Assembly (NCBI GenBank): GCA_963532425.1 | Contig: CAUSKK010000014.1 | Span: forward strand, 1-63,793 | Direction: 5' to 3' | Length of the DNA stretch: 63,793 nucleotides | Origin: CAUSKK01 sp963532425 | GTDB lineage: Bacteria > Pseudomonadota > Gammaproteobacteria > Cardiobacteriales > Cardiobacteriaceae | Shown: positions 33,586-42,290 of the stretch, piece after piece | How positions within the stretch are numbered: the stretch's first letter is position 1 | Layout: each line of letters opens with the position of its first letter | The notes under the pieces: model-generated | What the model saw: only the letters and a program-made list of their open reading frames with translations | The model's database searches: none | Told to the model about the DNA's origin: nothing | Translations under genes and position numbers: made by a program

Positions 33586-35070
33586 TCAGTAGAGACCCTC
33601 GCGCTCCTCGCGGGTGCTGATGTAGATGTTTTTCACCTGGGTGTAGGCGGCCAGCATCATTTTATGGGTTTCGCGGCCGATGCCCGAGGTTTTATAGCCA
33701 CCGAAGGGTGCCCCAGCCGGCAGCCGGTTATAGCAGTTAATCCACACCCGGCCGGTTTCCAGCGCCCGGGACACGCGCAGGCAGCGGTTGATGTCCCGGC
33801 TCCAGACGGCGCCGCCCAGGCCGTAGTCCGAATCGTTGGCCAGGCGGATAACCTCCTCTTCGGTTTTAAATTTCAGCACCGTGGCCACCGGCCCGAAGAT
33901 TTCCTCCTGGGCGATGCGGGCATTGTTGCTGTCGGCGGCGATGAGGGTGGGCTCGAAGAATTCCCCCTTGCCCAGCTCGCCGCTGGTGATTTTCTTGCCG
34001 CCGGTGATGATGCGCGCCCCCTCCTGTTCGCCGATTTTCACGTATTTCAGAATGGTTTCCATCTGGCCCGCATTGACCTGGGAACCCATTTGCGTGTCGT
34101 CCTCCCAGGGCAGGCCCACCTTGATACGCTTGAACTCCTCGGCCAGGGCGGCGACGAATTTGTCGTAGATGCCCTCCTGCACGAAGATGCGCGAGCCGGC
34201 GCAGCACACCTGACCTTCGTTCAGCAGTATGCCCTTCTGGGCCCCCTCCAATGCCTTATCGAAGGGCATGTCGTCGAAGAAGATGTTCGCCGACTTGCCG
34301 CCCAGCTCCAGCGTTACGGGAACGAGCAGCTCTGCCGCTGCGGCCGCCACCCGCCGGCCCACCAGGGTGGAACCGGTGAAGGCCAATTTGTTGAAGCCCT
34401 TGTGCTGCAACATGTACTCGCCGGAGCGGGAGCCCTTGCCGGTGATGACGTTCAGAACCCCCGGCGGCAGCAGGTGATTAATCTTCTGGGCCAGCGACAG
34501 CAGGCTCAGCGAGGTGCTGGAGGAGGGGTGAATGACGATGGTGCAGCCGGCGGCCAGGGCCGGGGCGATTTTCCAGGCGGCCATGAGGAAGGGGAAGTTC
34601 CAGGGAATGATTTGCCCGACCACGCCGATGGGTTCGCGCAGCACGATGGATAAATCTTCACCGTCCAGCTGGTTGGCGCTGCCCTCTTCGCCGCGAATGA
34701 CGCTGGCGAAATAGCGGAAATGGTCGGCGGCCAGGGGAATGTCGGCGGCGCGGGTTTCGCGAATGGGCTTGCCATTGTCTAGGGTTTCCTGCAGGGCGAA
34801 GAGTTCGCTGTTTTCCTCGATAACCTCGGCGATTTTATTGAGAATGGCGGCACGCTCGGTGGCGGTGCTATGGCGCCAGCTGGCTAGGGCGGTCTGGGCG
34901 GCGGCGACGGCAGCGTCCACGTCCTCGTTGCTGGCGTCCACAAATTTAGCCAGAGCCTGGCCGTTGGCCGGGTTGTGGGAGGTGAGCATTTCGCCCTTGC
35001 TGCCCTTGGTGAATTTACCGTTGATGAGCAGGCCATATTCGGCATCGAATACATTGAGATTTTTTGCCAT
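33586..35070 (-). CDS. NAD(P)-dependent aldehyde dehydrogenase
   Basis: The 494-residue enzyme oxidises an aldehyde to its acid. IIPWNFPFLMAAWKIAPAL and GFTGST-like AFTGSTLVGRRV bind the cofactor. VTLELGGKSANIFF carries the general-base Glu, GQVCCAGSRIFV the catalytic Cys, and EEIFGPVATVLKF follows. The overall style fits the ExaC/AldB acetaldehyde-type group. The ATG at 35070 starts MAKNLNVFDAEYGLLINGKF; upstream in-frame codons are low-complexity. Confidence 0.92.
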   Translation of the reverse strand: MAKNLNVFDAEYGLLINGKFTKGSKGEMLTSHNPANGQALAKFVDASNEDVDAAVAAAQTALASWRHSTATERAAILNKIAEVIEENSELFALQETLDNGKPIRETRAADIPLAADHFRYFASVIRGEEGSANQLDGEDLSIVLREPIGVVGQIIPWNFPFLMAAWKIAPALAAGCTIVIHPSSSTSLSLLSLAQKINHLLPPGVLNVITGKGSRSGEYMLQHKGFNKLAFTGSTLVGRRVAAAAAELLVPVTLELGGKSANIFFDDMPFDKALEGAQKGILLNEGQVCCAGSRIFVQEGIYDKFVAALAEEFKRIKVGLPWEDDTQMGSQVNAGQMETILKYVKIGEQEGARIITGGKKITSGELGKGEFFEPTLIAADSNNARIAQEEIFGPVATVLKFKTEEEVIRLANDSDYGLGGAVWSRDINRCLRVSRALETGRVWINCYNRLPAGAPFGGYKTSGIGRETHKMMLAAYTQVKNIYISTREEREGLY

Positions 35071-35099
35071 GTTCAGTCTCCTGAAAAATGCTAGGGGTT

Positions 35100-35482
35100 G
35101 CGACCAGGTCGCCCGGGCAGTATAGGCCGAGGCCGAAAGGACGGGCAAGGCATTTTGGACGACCGGCCAGAGGGACTTTTGTCGGTATTGGGGAAAGCCC
35201 AACAGGACGCGCCGCGCGCCACCGGGCGCCGGCCACGCCGGCGCCACTTCGGTTCAAGGGCAGACACGGTTTGGCTGAAGCGCTTCGGTCTGGAAAAACG
35301 GAGAAGGGGGAGCGCTTCGGTTTAGAGCAACTGGCCGGGCCGAAATGCTTCGCCATTGGCCAAGTTGGGAACGAAGCGCTTCCCTCCGCAAGACCAAAGT
35401 GTTGGAACGAAGCGCTTCGCCGGAACCCGTCCGCCGAGTTAGAAAGGTTTTCTCGCTGGCCCCGCCAACGAAGCGCTTCCCC
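35100..35482. repeat. GAAGCGCTTC palindrome array 5 (short)
   Basis: A gene-free stretch upstream of the aldehyde dehydrogenase. Its right half (35270-35482) carries about six exact or near palindromes. The left half (35100-35265) has no repeat and must hold the dehydrogenase promoter, which I cannot place with confidence. Confidence 0.8.
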
Positions 35483-35490
35483 CCGGCCAT

Positions 35491-35513
35491 AAAAAAACCC
35501 CGCCGGAGCGGGG
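35491..35513 (-). terminator. Rho-independent terminator of the DUF465 gene
   Basis: On the minus strand: CCCCGC, loop TCCG, GCGGGG, then seven T. Confidence 0.9.
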
Positions 35514-35536
35514 CTTTCTTCGGGAGCGGCGGGTTT

Positions 35537-35770
35537 CTAGCCCTTGCGCTCGGCTTCGATTTTCTTAATGTATTGGAAAATCTCGTCTTTTTTAGCCAGT
35601 TTGGCCTTTTTCTTCTGTTCAATTTCACCCCGAGCACTGACGGCGGTGGCCGGGTCGCCTTCCAAACGCAGAATTTCATGGTCAAGCTCGTTGTGCTCGT
35701 CAAAAAGCCGGGCGAAATGCTTGTCGTTTTGACGCAGTTCAGCGATTAAATCACGGTACTCAGGTAACAT
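35537..35770 (-). CDS. YdcH-family (DUF465) small coiled-coil protein
   Basis: The 77-residue protein is almost wholly helical, with the DUF465 pattern of FARLFDEHNELDHEI in the first half and KKKAKLAKKDEIFQYIKK in the second. The role is unknown. AAGGAG lies before the ATG. It is transcribed in the same direction as yfjD, 60 bp downstream of it. Confidence 0.85.
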   Translation of the reverse strand: MLPEYRDLIAELRQNDKHFARLFDEHNELDHEILRLEGDPATAVSARGEIEQKKKAKLAKKDEIFQYIKKIEAERKG

Positions 35771-35833
35771 AAGGGACTCCTTAAAGTGGAAGTTAAAAAG
35801 TGTTTAGCTGCGGGCATTCTAACCTTCCCACCC

Positions 35834-37093
35834 CTAGTCGGCAACCGGCGTTCCGGGTTTTTTCTGCAGTTCGACCAGGTGCACCACGCCCTGGGAAAAA
35901 TCCAAAACGCGCACGGTGCAATCGCTGAATTCCACCTCGGTGCCGACCTCGGGGAAGCTGCCCAGGGTTTCAATAATCAGGCCGCTCAGCGTGTTCACGC
36001 CGCTCTCCAGCGGGAATTTCAAACCCAGTTCACGGTTGAGCTGGCGCAGGCTGCTGCTGCCCTCCACGGTGTAAAGCGCTTCCTGCTTCTCCACATAGGC
36101 CGGGGCCTCGTCCTCCACGTCGCCGACGATGTGGGTCAGAATGTCCTCCAGCGTAATCATGCCGCGCAAATCGCCGTACTCGTCCACCACCAGCGCACTG
36201 CGATTCTTGGCCCGGCGGAAATTCAGCAGCTGGGCGCGCAGCGGCGTGCTATCCGGCACGTAGATGCAGGGGCGCAGGGCCTTGATAAGCGCTTCCTTGT
36301 TGAGCTGGCCGTTGTGCAGGGCGTGGATAATGTCGCGGATGTGAAGCAGGCCCTCCACCTGGTCGAGGTTGTCGCGGTAGGCCAGCAGCCGGCCGTGGTG
36401 GCACTGGCTAATCTGGGCCAGCATCGCCTCCCAGGGGTCATTCAAATCCACCCCCTCTAGCTCGTTGCGCGGCACCATGGCCTCGCTGACGGTGATGTCC
36501 TCCAGCTCCAGCACGCCCATCAGCATTTCCCGGCGCTCCGGCGACTGTTCCGTGCTGGCAACGATGGTTTTCAGCTCCTCGCTGGTCAGGGACTCGTCGC
36601 TCTGGCGGTCGGTGCGGATGCCGAAGGGGCGCAGGGTGGCCGCCACGATGTGATTCAGCAGGCTAACCAGCGGCGCCAGGGCCTTCACCAGCCAGGACAG
36701 CACCAGCGAGGCCGGGAAGGCTATCTGCTGGGCCCGTATCACCGCCAGCGTCTTCGGCGCCACCTCGGCAAAGACCAGAATAATCACGGTCAGCAGCACC
36801 GTGGCGATGAGCACGCCCACATCGCCGAAGAGGCGAAGGCCAATGACGGTGCCGATGGAGGTGGCGAGGATATTGACGAAGTTGTTGCCGAGCAGAATGG
36901 TGCCGATGAGCCGGTCGGGGCGGTTGAGCAGCTGAATGGCCCGTTTGGCCGGCCGGCTGCCCTCGTCGGCCAGATGTTTCAATTTATAGCGATTCAGGGT
37001 CATCATCGCCGTTTCCGAAGCGGAAAAGAAGGCCGAACAAAAAATGCATAAAAGAAGGATTAGAAAGAGTATTCCCAGTGGAATTGAATTCAT
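35834..37093 (-). CDS. yfjD: CorB/HlyC-CorC family membrane protein (DUF21-CBS)
   Basis: The 419-residue protein opens with the DUF21 transmembrane domain (about residues 1-190), including FFSASETAMMTLNRYKLKHL. Two CBS domains follow (VSEAMVPRNELEGVDL and NRSALVVDEYGDLRGMITLE), then a C-terminal CorC/HlyC domain. The family is linked to magnesium and cobalt efflux. The yfjD-ypjD-ffh neighbourhood matches E. coli. It begins 5 bp after the ypjD stop. Confidence 0.9.
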   Translation of the reverse strand: MNSIPLGILFLILLLCIFCSAFFSASETAMMTLNRYKLKHLADEGSRPAKRAIQLLNRPDRLIGTILLGNNFVNILATSIGTVIGLRLFGDVGVLIATVLLTVIILVFAEVAPKTLAVIRAQQIAFPASLVLSWLVKALAPLVSLLNHIVAATLRPFGIRTDRQSDESLTSEELKTIVASTEQSPERREMLMGVLELEDITVSEAMVPRNELEGVDLNDPWEAMLAQISQCHHGRLLAYRDNLDQVEGLLHIRDIIHALHNGQLNKEALIKALRPCIYVPDSTPLRAQLLNFRRAKNRSALVVDEYGDLRGMITLEDILTHIVGDVEDEAPAYVEKQEALYTVEGSSSLRQLNRELGLKFPLESGVNTLSGLIIETLGSFPEVGTEVEFSDCTVRVLDFSQGVVHLVELQKKPGTPVAD

Positions 37094-37098
37094 CGAAA

Positions 37099-37893
37099 TT
37101 ACCTAAAAATAAAAAATTGCAAAATGATATTGCTGATGACATAGCCGGTTAATAGCAAAGCGAATATGGCGAGCAGGCCGTAGACCAATTGCATCCCCCG
37201 CATTTTCTGCGCATAAAAATAATATAAAAGGATGGCCAGGGTGAGCCAGGCCAACAGGCTGAGGACGGTTTTATGGGCCAGGTGCTGGCCGAGCAAATCA
37301 TCGACGAAGAGCCAGCCGCTGAGCAGCGACAGGGACAGCAGGACGAAGCCGAGCAGGGCCAGGCGCATCATGGCGTGCTCCAGGCCGGTGAGGGACAGGG
37401 CCTGCAGGTGGCGCAGCTGCTTGCGTTTCAGGCGCTGGAAGAGCCAGCTGTAGAGCAGGGCATGGAGAAAGGCGATGGTGAGCAGCGTCCAGGAGGCCAG
37501 CGAAAAGAGAATGTGGCCGAGCATGCCCGGGGCCAGCTGGCCGCTGAAGACCTTGGAGCTGATGAAAATATGGGGCAGGAGCACCAGCAGGGAATTGAAG
37601 AGGCAGACCACCACCGCCGCCAGCGCCATGGCCCCGCGCCGGAAGTAGAAGAGGGAACAGAGGGCCACTATCCAGCCATAGAGGGAAATTACTTTAAAAA
37701 TAGATAAATCAATAAAATTTGCCCGGCGAACCTCAATGAATAATAAAAGTCCATGTAATTGGGTGGCCAATACCATGAGCAATAGAGGAGCCAGGGCATT
37801 TATTTTGTTTTTATATACCCGCCAGAATAAAAACGACGCGGCCATATAGATGGACATCACGCCCCAAGGCAGTATGAATGCCATATAAATCAT
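37099..37893 (-). CDS. ypjD: Inner-membrane protein YpjD (CcsA/HemX-like)
   Basis: The 264-residue protein has about eight transmembrane helices and the CcsA-type cytochrome c assembly pattern (GHILFSLASWTLLTIAFLHA and LFQRLKRKQLRHLQAL). In E. coli the same gene sits divergently next to ffh, as here. It is much more AT-rich at its ends than the neighbouring genes. Its precise role is not established. Confidence 0.85.
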   Translation of the reverse strand: MIYMAFILPWGVMSIYMAASFLFWRVYKNKINALAPLLLMVLATQLHGLLLFIEVRRANFIDLSIFKVISLYGWIVALCSLFYFRRGAMALAAVVVCLFNSLLVLLPHIFISSKVFSGQLAPGMLGHILFSLASWTLLTIAFLHALLYSWLFQRLKRKQLRHLQALSLTGLEHAMMRLALLGFVLLSLSLLSGWLFVDDLLGQHLAHKTVLSLLAWLTLAILLYYFYAQKMRGMQLVYGLLAIFALLLTGYVISNIILQFFIFR

Positions 37894-37972
37894 TCCTCAA
37901 AATAGGCAAAAAGCTATAATACCTCAACCTCTAGACGGAAACTAAATTAAACCAAAACAAGGAAAAAATTTT

Positions 37973-39316
37973 ATGTTTGACAATCTCAGTCAGCGGCTGC
38001 AGAGCACCATTAAGAAACTCAAAGGCGAAAGCAAAATCAGTGAAAGTAACATCGGCGACGCCCTGCGCGAGGTACGCATGGCCCTGCTGGAGGCCGATGT
38101 GGCGCTGCCGGTGGTGAAAAATCTCGTGGAACGCATCAAAAATGCCGCCATCGGCCAGGAAGTGGGGCTGAAACTAACCCCCGACCAGGCCTTTTTGAAA
38201 ATCGTCCGCGACGAACTCACCGCCATCATGGGCACGGCCAACGACCAGCTCAATCTGCGCTGCCAGCCGCCGGCGGTGATTCTGCTCGCCGGCCTGCAGG
38301 GTTCCGGTAAGACCACCACCACCGCCAAGCTGGCCCTGCGCCTGGCCAAGGAGAAAAAGAAGGTGGCCGTGGTGTCCACCGACGTTTACCGGCCGGCGGC
38401 CATTCAGCAGCTGGAAACCCTGGCCCAGCAGGTGGGTGTCAGCCATATTCCCTCCCGGGCCGATGAGCCGGTGCTGGCCATTGCCCAGCGGGCCCTGGAT
38501 TTCGCCCAGCGCCAGTATTTCGATGTGCTGCTGGTGGATACGGCCGGCCGGCTCCACGTCGATGCGGAGCTGATGGAGGAGATTAAAAGCCTGCACGAAG
38601 CGCTTCACCCCATCGAAACCCTGTTTGTGGTCGATGCCATGACCGGCCAGGACGCCGCCAACACCGCCAAGGCCTTTGACGAAGCGCTTCCCCTGACCGG
38701 CGTAATTCTGAGCAAAATCGACGGCGACGCCCGGGGCGGGGCGGCCCTGTCCATTCGGGAAATCACCGGCAAGCCGATTAAATTCTTCGGCGTCGGCGAG
38801 AAGGTCGAAGCGCTGGAACCCTTCCACCCCGACCGCATCGCCAACCGCATCCTCGGTATGGGCGACGTCTTCGGCCTCATCGAGGATTTGGAGGCCCAGA
38901 TGGCCAACGACCAGACCCAGCAGATGGTCAAGAAAATGGTCAAGGGCCAGGGCTTCAATCTGGAGGATTTCCGCGAACAGCTGCAGCAGCTGCAGCAGAT
39001 GGACATGGGCAAATTTTTGGCCAAGATTCCCGGCCTCGGCGCCATTCCCCAGCAGTTGAAGGACGAGCAGCTGTCCCGCCAGCGGCTGCGCCGCCAGGAG
39101 GCGATTATTCTGTCCATGACCCCGGAGGAGCGGCGCCATCCGGAACTTATCAAGGCCTCGCGCAAGCGGCGCATTGCCCAGGGCTGTGGCCAGCCGGTGG
39201 CCGAGGTCAATAAACTGCTGAAGCAGTTCCAGGAGATGCAAACCCAGATGAAGAAGTTCAAAGGGGGCAAGCTGGCCAAGATGATGGGCATGATGCCGCC
39301 GTTTGGGAAGTTCTAA
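37973..39316 (+). CDS. ffh: Signal recognition particle protein Ffh
   Basis: The 447-residue GTPase binds 4.5S RNA and targets membrane-protein nascent chains to FtsY. The N domain covers about 1-90. The G domain has GLQGSGKTTTTAKLA (107-121), VDTAGR and TGVILSKIDGDARGG. The methionine-rich M domain is at about 300-447, ending MMGMMPPFGKF. Two GAAGCGCTTC sites (38597-38606, 38681-38690) encode EAL within HEALHP and DEALPL. Its RNA partner gene is not in this window. Confidence 0.97.
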   Translation: MFDNLSQRLQSTIKKLKGESKISESNIGDALREVRMALLEADVALPVVKNLVERIKNAAIGQEVGLKLTPDQAFLKIVRDELTAIMGTANDQLNLRCQPPAVILLAGLQGSGKTTTTAKLALRLAKEKKKVAVVSTDVYRPAAIQQLETLAQQVGVSHIPSRADEPVLAIAQRALDFAQRQYFDVLLVDTAGRLHVDAELMEEIKSLHEALHPIETLFVVDAMTGQDAANTAKAFDEALPLTGVILSKIDGDARGGAALSIREITGKPIKFFGVGEKVEALEPFHPDRIANRILGMGDVFGLIEDLEAQMANDQTQQMVKKMVKGQGFNLEDFREQLQQLQQMDMGKFLAKIPGLGAIPQQLKDEQLSRQRLRRQEAIILSMTPEERRHPELIKASRKRRIAQGCGQPVAEVNKLLKQFQEMQTQMKKFKGGKLAKMMGMMPPFGKF

Positions 39317-39326
39317 AAATTAAGAA

Positions 39327-39354
39327 TAAAAAAAAGCGCTTCTAACGAAGCGCT
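39327..39354 (-). terminator. Palindrome-built terminator of tRNA-Arg
   Basis: On the minus strand AGCGCTTC, loop GTTA, GAAGCGCT, then a run of T. The stem is two copies of most of the GAAGCGCTTC palindrome in inverted order. It lies 34 bp beyond the tRNA 3' end; on the other strand it follows ffh but has no T-run. Confidence 0.8.
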
Positions 39355-39387
39355 AAACATCTTTCAACTTTTTTATATAGGAGATAG

Positions 39388-39461
39388 CCCGCCCAAAGGG
39401 ATTCGAACCCCTGACCTTTGCCTCCGGAGGGCAACGTTCTAATCCACTGAACTATAGGCGG
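39388..39461 (-). tRNA. tRNA-Arg (anticodon CCG)
   Basis: The cloverleaf folds with acceptor CCGCCTA/TGGGCGG, an anticodon stem TTGCC/GGCAA enclosing CTCCGGA (anticodon CCG), and the T-arm with GGTTCGAATCC. The discriminator is G. The 3' CCA is not encoded (the sequence continues CTA), so it must be added by the CCA-adding enzyme. Confidence 0.95.
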
Positions 39462-39530
39462 ATAGCGCGCAATTTACTGAGTCCGGCGGGTTTTGTCAAT
39501 CGTCCCCGGCGCCGGCCCTAAATTTTGTCA

Positions 39531-39558
39531 TTGCAAAATCGCCGCCCGCCCCCATAAT
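39531..39558 (+). promoter_or_regulatory. Promoter candidate for the TerD-family gene
   Basis: TTGCAA (39531-39536) and CATAAT (39553-39558) with 16-bp spacing, about 50 bp before the ATG. Confidence 0.5.
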
Positions 39559-39609
39559 GAATCCCGCTCTTCGAGCACTTTTTTTTAATTTTTATAAGGA
39601 AGAAAACCT

Positions 39610-40185
39610 ATGGCCATTAGCTTGCAAAAAGGCGGCAATATTTCCCTGAGCAAAGAAGCCCCCACCATGAAAAAACTGACCATTGGTCTGGGCTGGGACG
39701 TGCGCGCCACCGACGGCGCCCCCTTCGATTTGGACGGCAGCGCCTATCTGCTCGGTGCCAACGGCAAGGTGCGTTCCGGCGCCGATTTCATCTTCTACAA
39801 CCAGAAGGCTTCGGCCGATGGTTCGGTGCAGCACCAGGGCGACAACCGCACCGGCGAGGGCGCCGGCGACGATGAGGTGATTGCGGTGGAGCTGGACAAA
39901 GTACCCGCCGACGTGGAAAAAATCGCTGTGGCCGTAACCATTCACGAGGGTGAAAGCCGCAAACAGAATTTCGGCCAGGTGAGCAAGGCCTTTATCCGCT
40001 GCGTCAATGCCGACAACGGCAGCGAGGTGGCGCGCTATGACCTGTCCGAGGATGCCTCGGTGGAAACGGCGATGATTTTCGGCGAAATCTACCGCAACAA
40101 CGGCGAATGGAAGTTCAAAGCCATCGGCCAGGGCTTTGCCGGCGGTCTGGCGGCCCTGGCTGGCCACTTCGGCGTTAGCCTCTAG
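39610..40185 (+). CDS. TerD-family stress/calcium-binding protein
   Basis: The 191-residue protein matches TerD/TerE: AISLQKGGNISLSKEAP at the N terminus, GLGWDVRATDGAPFDLDGSA with the Ca2+-ligating Asp pattern, FIFYNQKASADGSVQHQGDN, and IAVAVTIHEGESRKQNFGQV. The family binds calcium and takes part in tellurite or general stress responses. It stands alone with no other ter gene. AAGGAAG precedes the ATG. The lptE start is only 2 bp after its stop. Confidence 0.9.
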   Translation: MAISLQKGGNISLSKEAPTMKKLTIGLGWDVRATDGAPFDLDGSAYLLGANGKVRSGADFIFYNQKASADGSVQHQGDNRTGEGAGDDEVIAVELDKVPADVEKIAVAVTIHEGESRKQNFGQVSKAFIRCVNADNGSEVARYDLSEDASVETAMIFGEIYRNNGEWKFKAIGQGFAGGLAALAGHFGVSL

Positions 40186-40186
40186 A

Positions 40187-40672
40187 ATGAAGCGCTTCCT
40201 CCTGCGCGCCCTGGTCGGCGCCACCCTGCTGGCGGGCTGCGGTTTCCATCTCAAAGGGACGCAGGATTTGGCGCACGTTCCCCGGGTTCAGCTGCACAGC
40301 GACGAACCCGCTCTGACGGCGGTTCTCCGCCGCCGTCTCCAGCAACAGGGCGTGGCTCTGGACGAGGACGCTCCCATCAAACTGCAGGTGCGCGATTTCC
40401 AGCGCCGCCGCCAGCAGGCCGCCATCGGCACCAGCGGCCAGAACAAGGAAATTGAATTCACCGATAGCTTCATGGTTCGCGTCGAACGGGACGGCAGGGC
40501 CCGGGAAAAAACCCTGGTCAATCGGGCCTATCTCCAGTATCAGACCCAGCAGTATCTCGGCAGCGTTAGCGAAGAGAAACGGATAGAAGAACGCCTGTTC
40601 ACCGAAGATGGCGACAAAATCTTGCAATATTTTGCCGCCGTTAGCCGTTGCAACGCGGCGGACTGCCCCTGA
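40187..40672 (+). CDS. lptE: LPS-assembly lipoprotein LptE
   Basis: The 161-residue outer-membrane lipoprotein plugs LptD for LPS export. The signal peptide ends in lipobox LAGC, followed by GFHLKGTQDLAHVPRVQL, the classic LptE opening. The start is the ATG at 40187, and a GAAGCGCTTC (40189-40198) lies across codons 1-4, encoding the KRF of MKRF. I see no clear ribosome binding site, so translation may depend on coupling to the TerD-family gene 2 bp upstream. holA follows 8 bp after the stop. Confidence 0.9.
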   Translation: MKRFLLRALVGATLLAGCGFHLKGTQDLAHVPRVQLHSDEPALTAVLRRRLQQQGVALDEDAPIKLQVRDFQRRRQQAAIGTSGQNKEIEFTDSFMVRVERDGRAREKTLVNRAYLQYQTQQYLGSVSEEKRIEERLFTEDGDKILQYFAAVSRCNAADCP

Positions 40673-40680
40673 GAATCCCC

Positions 40681-41637
40681 ATGCCCCAGCTCACCCTTAT
40701 CGTCGGCGAGGAGGCGCTGCTCACCGTCGAAGCGCTTCGTTCCTGCCGGACCACGGCCCGGGAACAGGGCTACGAATGTCTGCGTTTCTACAGCGACGAA
40801 CTGCGCTGGGACGAAATCGCCCTGCTGCTGGCCAGCCAGGGCATGTTTGCCACGAAGCGCTTCGTTGAAATTCACTTCGGCGACGAGAAAAAGCTCGATA
40901 AAGAGGCCCTGCGCTTCCTCGACGATTTCCGCCCCGACCCGGACAGCTGGCTGCTCTTCTTCGCGCCGGCCCTGGAGAAGGTGGAAAGCAGCGCCTGGTT
41001 TAAAAATCACAAGGCCAAAATTCAGTATCTGCCGCAGAAAAAGCTCAACGGCCGCGATTTCCAACGGCAGCTGCAACAGCGCAGCCAGCACTACCAACTG
41101 CCGTTTACGCCCGGAGCCCTGCAGCTGCTGGCCGATAGCTGTGAAAACAATCTGCTCGCCGCCGACCAGATTCTGCGCCAGCTGACCCTGCAGCCCTGGT
41201 CCCGCATTGACGAGGCCGTTTTGACCGCCCATCTGGAGGACAGCGGCCAATACCCCATTTTCAGCCTCAGCGACGCCCTGCTGCAGGGCCAGTGGCGCCG
41301 GGCCCGGGCCCTGGCCGACCGCCTGGCCGTCACGCTCAGCGAGAGCGAACGCCAGCGGCTGCAGCTGACCCTGACGGCGCTGCTGCAGAAGGACGCCAGC
41401 CTGCTGCTCGCCCTGCAGCCGGTGGCCGACGATGGCACCCGCCAGGAACTCTTTCGACTAAATAATGTGCCCAATTTCAAGCAGAGCCATTATTACCAGG
41501 CTTTGCATAAACATTCGCCGGCCCAATTAAAAAATCTAATTCGACTGGCGGCGGAACTGGATAGAATTAATAAAGGAGGTCAATGGGGCGACTATTGGCT
41601 GAAATTAAATGGTTTTTTATTGGAACGGTGCCGATGA
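40681..41637 (+). CDS. holA: DNA polymerase III subunit delta
   Basis: The 318-residue delta subunit opens the sliding clamp within the clamp loader. The family N terminus QLTLIVGEEALLTVEALRSC is present, together with the middle KKLNGRDFQRQLQQRS and the NNLLAADQILRQLTL helix. The C-terminal collar domain ends with LKLNGFLLERCR. Palindromes at 40729-40738 (EALR) and 40854-40863 (KRF) lie in two different frames. The lptE-holA order is typical, but nadD, usually next, is missing. Confidence 0.93.
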   Translation: MPQLTLIVGEEALLTVEALRSCRTTAREQGYECLRFYSDELRWDEIALLLASQGMFATKRFVEIHFGDEKKLDKEALRFLDDFRPDPDSWLLFFAPALEKVESSAWFKNHKAKIQYLPQKKLNGRDFQRQLQQRSQHYQLPFTPGALQLLADSCENNLLAADQILRQLTLQPWSRIDEAVLTAHLEDSGQYPIFSLSDALLQGQWRRARALADRLAVTLSESERQRLQLTLTALLQKDASLLLALQPVADDGTRQELFRLNNVPNFKQSHYYQALHKHSPAQLKNLIRLAAELDRINKGGQWGDYWLKLNGFLLERCR

Positions 41638-42290
41638 TAACGCTACAGCCAAGGACGCCCTATCAGGGCGTTATTAGTCGTTGGAATGACCAAAGTGGAT
41701 ATGGTTTTATTCGCCTCGACAACAGTAATAACAGTGTCTATTTTCATATCAGCAGCTATGGCTATGAACATTCCCGGCCGGAGGAGGGCGACCGGGTGGT
41801 TTTCTATGCCCACTGGAATGAGGAGAAAAAGAAATACAGCGCCACCCGGGTGCTGCAGGAAGAGGACGAAAAGGCCCTGCCCAAGGCCGGCGTCGTCGAT
41901 TTTGACGTGGCCTATGAGGGCCGTTTTAGCTCGGTGATTTTTTCGGTTTTAATCCTGTTTTATTTCTTCGCCCTATTCTGGGCCAAATGGGAATTTGCCG
42001 CCGCCATCTTGGTAATTAGTGGTCTGACCTTTTCCCTCTACCGCCGGGATAAATGGTATGCGCTGATTAAAAAGAAATTCCGCATTCCCGAAACCGATTT
42101 ATATATTTCCGCATTGCTGGGCGGCTGGCCCGGCGCTATTGTCGCCCGCCGTTTCTATCGCCATAAAATTAGTAAAAGCCGCTTTATGATTTTTTTCTGG
42201 GCCTGTATGGTTTTAAATACGGTGGTGGTTTTCTTCCTTATTCGCCACTGGCCCACAATTTTAAGAGAATACATTACATGGACAAATTAA
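41634..42290 (+). CDS. Cold-shock domain plus DUF1294 membrane protein
   Basis: The 218-residue protein has an N-terminal cold-shock/OB domain (QGVISRWNDQSGYGFIRLD, with VYFHIS as the second RNA-binding motif). A hydrophobic segment follows (VIFSVLILFYFFALFW), then a DUF1294 C-terminal domain (KFRIPETDLYISALLGGWPG, HKISKSRF). The combination suggests a membrane-tethered nucleic-acid binder. The ATG overlaps the holA stop. It occupies the place normally held by nadD. The rsfS ATG lies 10 bp inside its end. Confidence 0.88.
   Translation: MITLQPRTPYQGVISRWNDQSGYGFIRLDNSNNSVYFHISSYGYEHSRPEEGDRVVFYAHWNEEKKKYSATRVLQEEDEKALPKAGVVDFDVAYEGRFSSVIFSVLILFYFFALFWAKWEFAAAILVISGLTFSLYRRDKWYALIKKKFRIPETDLYISALLGGWPGAIVARRFYRHKISKSRFMIFFWACMVLNTVVVFFLIRHWPTILREYITWTN

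Noticed and set aside
39388..39461. tRNA-Arg as a mobile-element attachment site
   Set aside because: No integrase or repeated 3' tRNA end is visible on either side.
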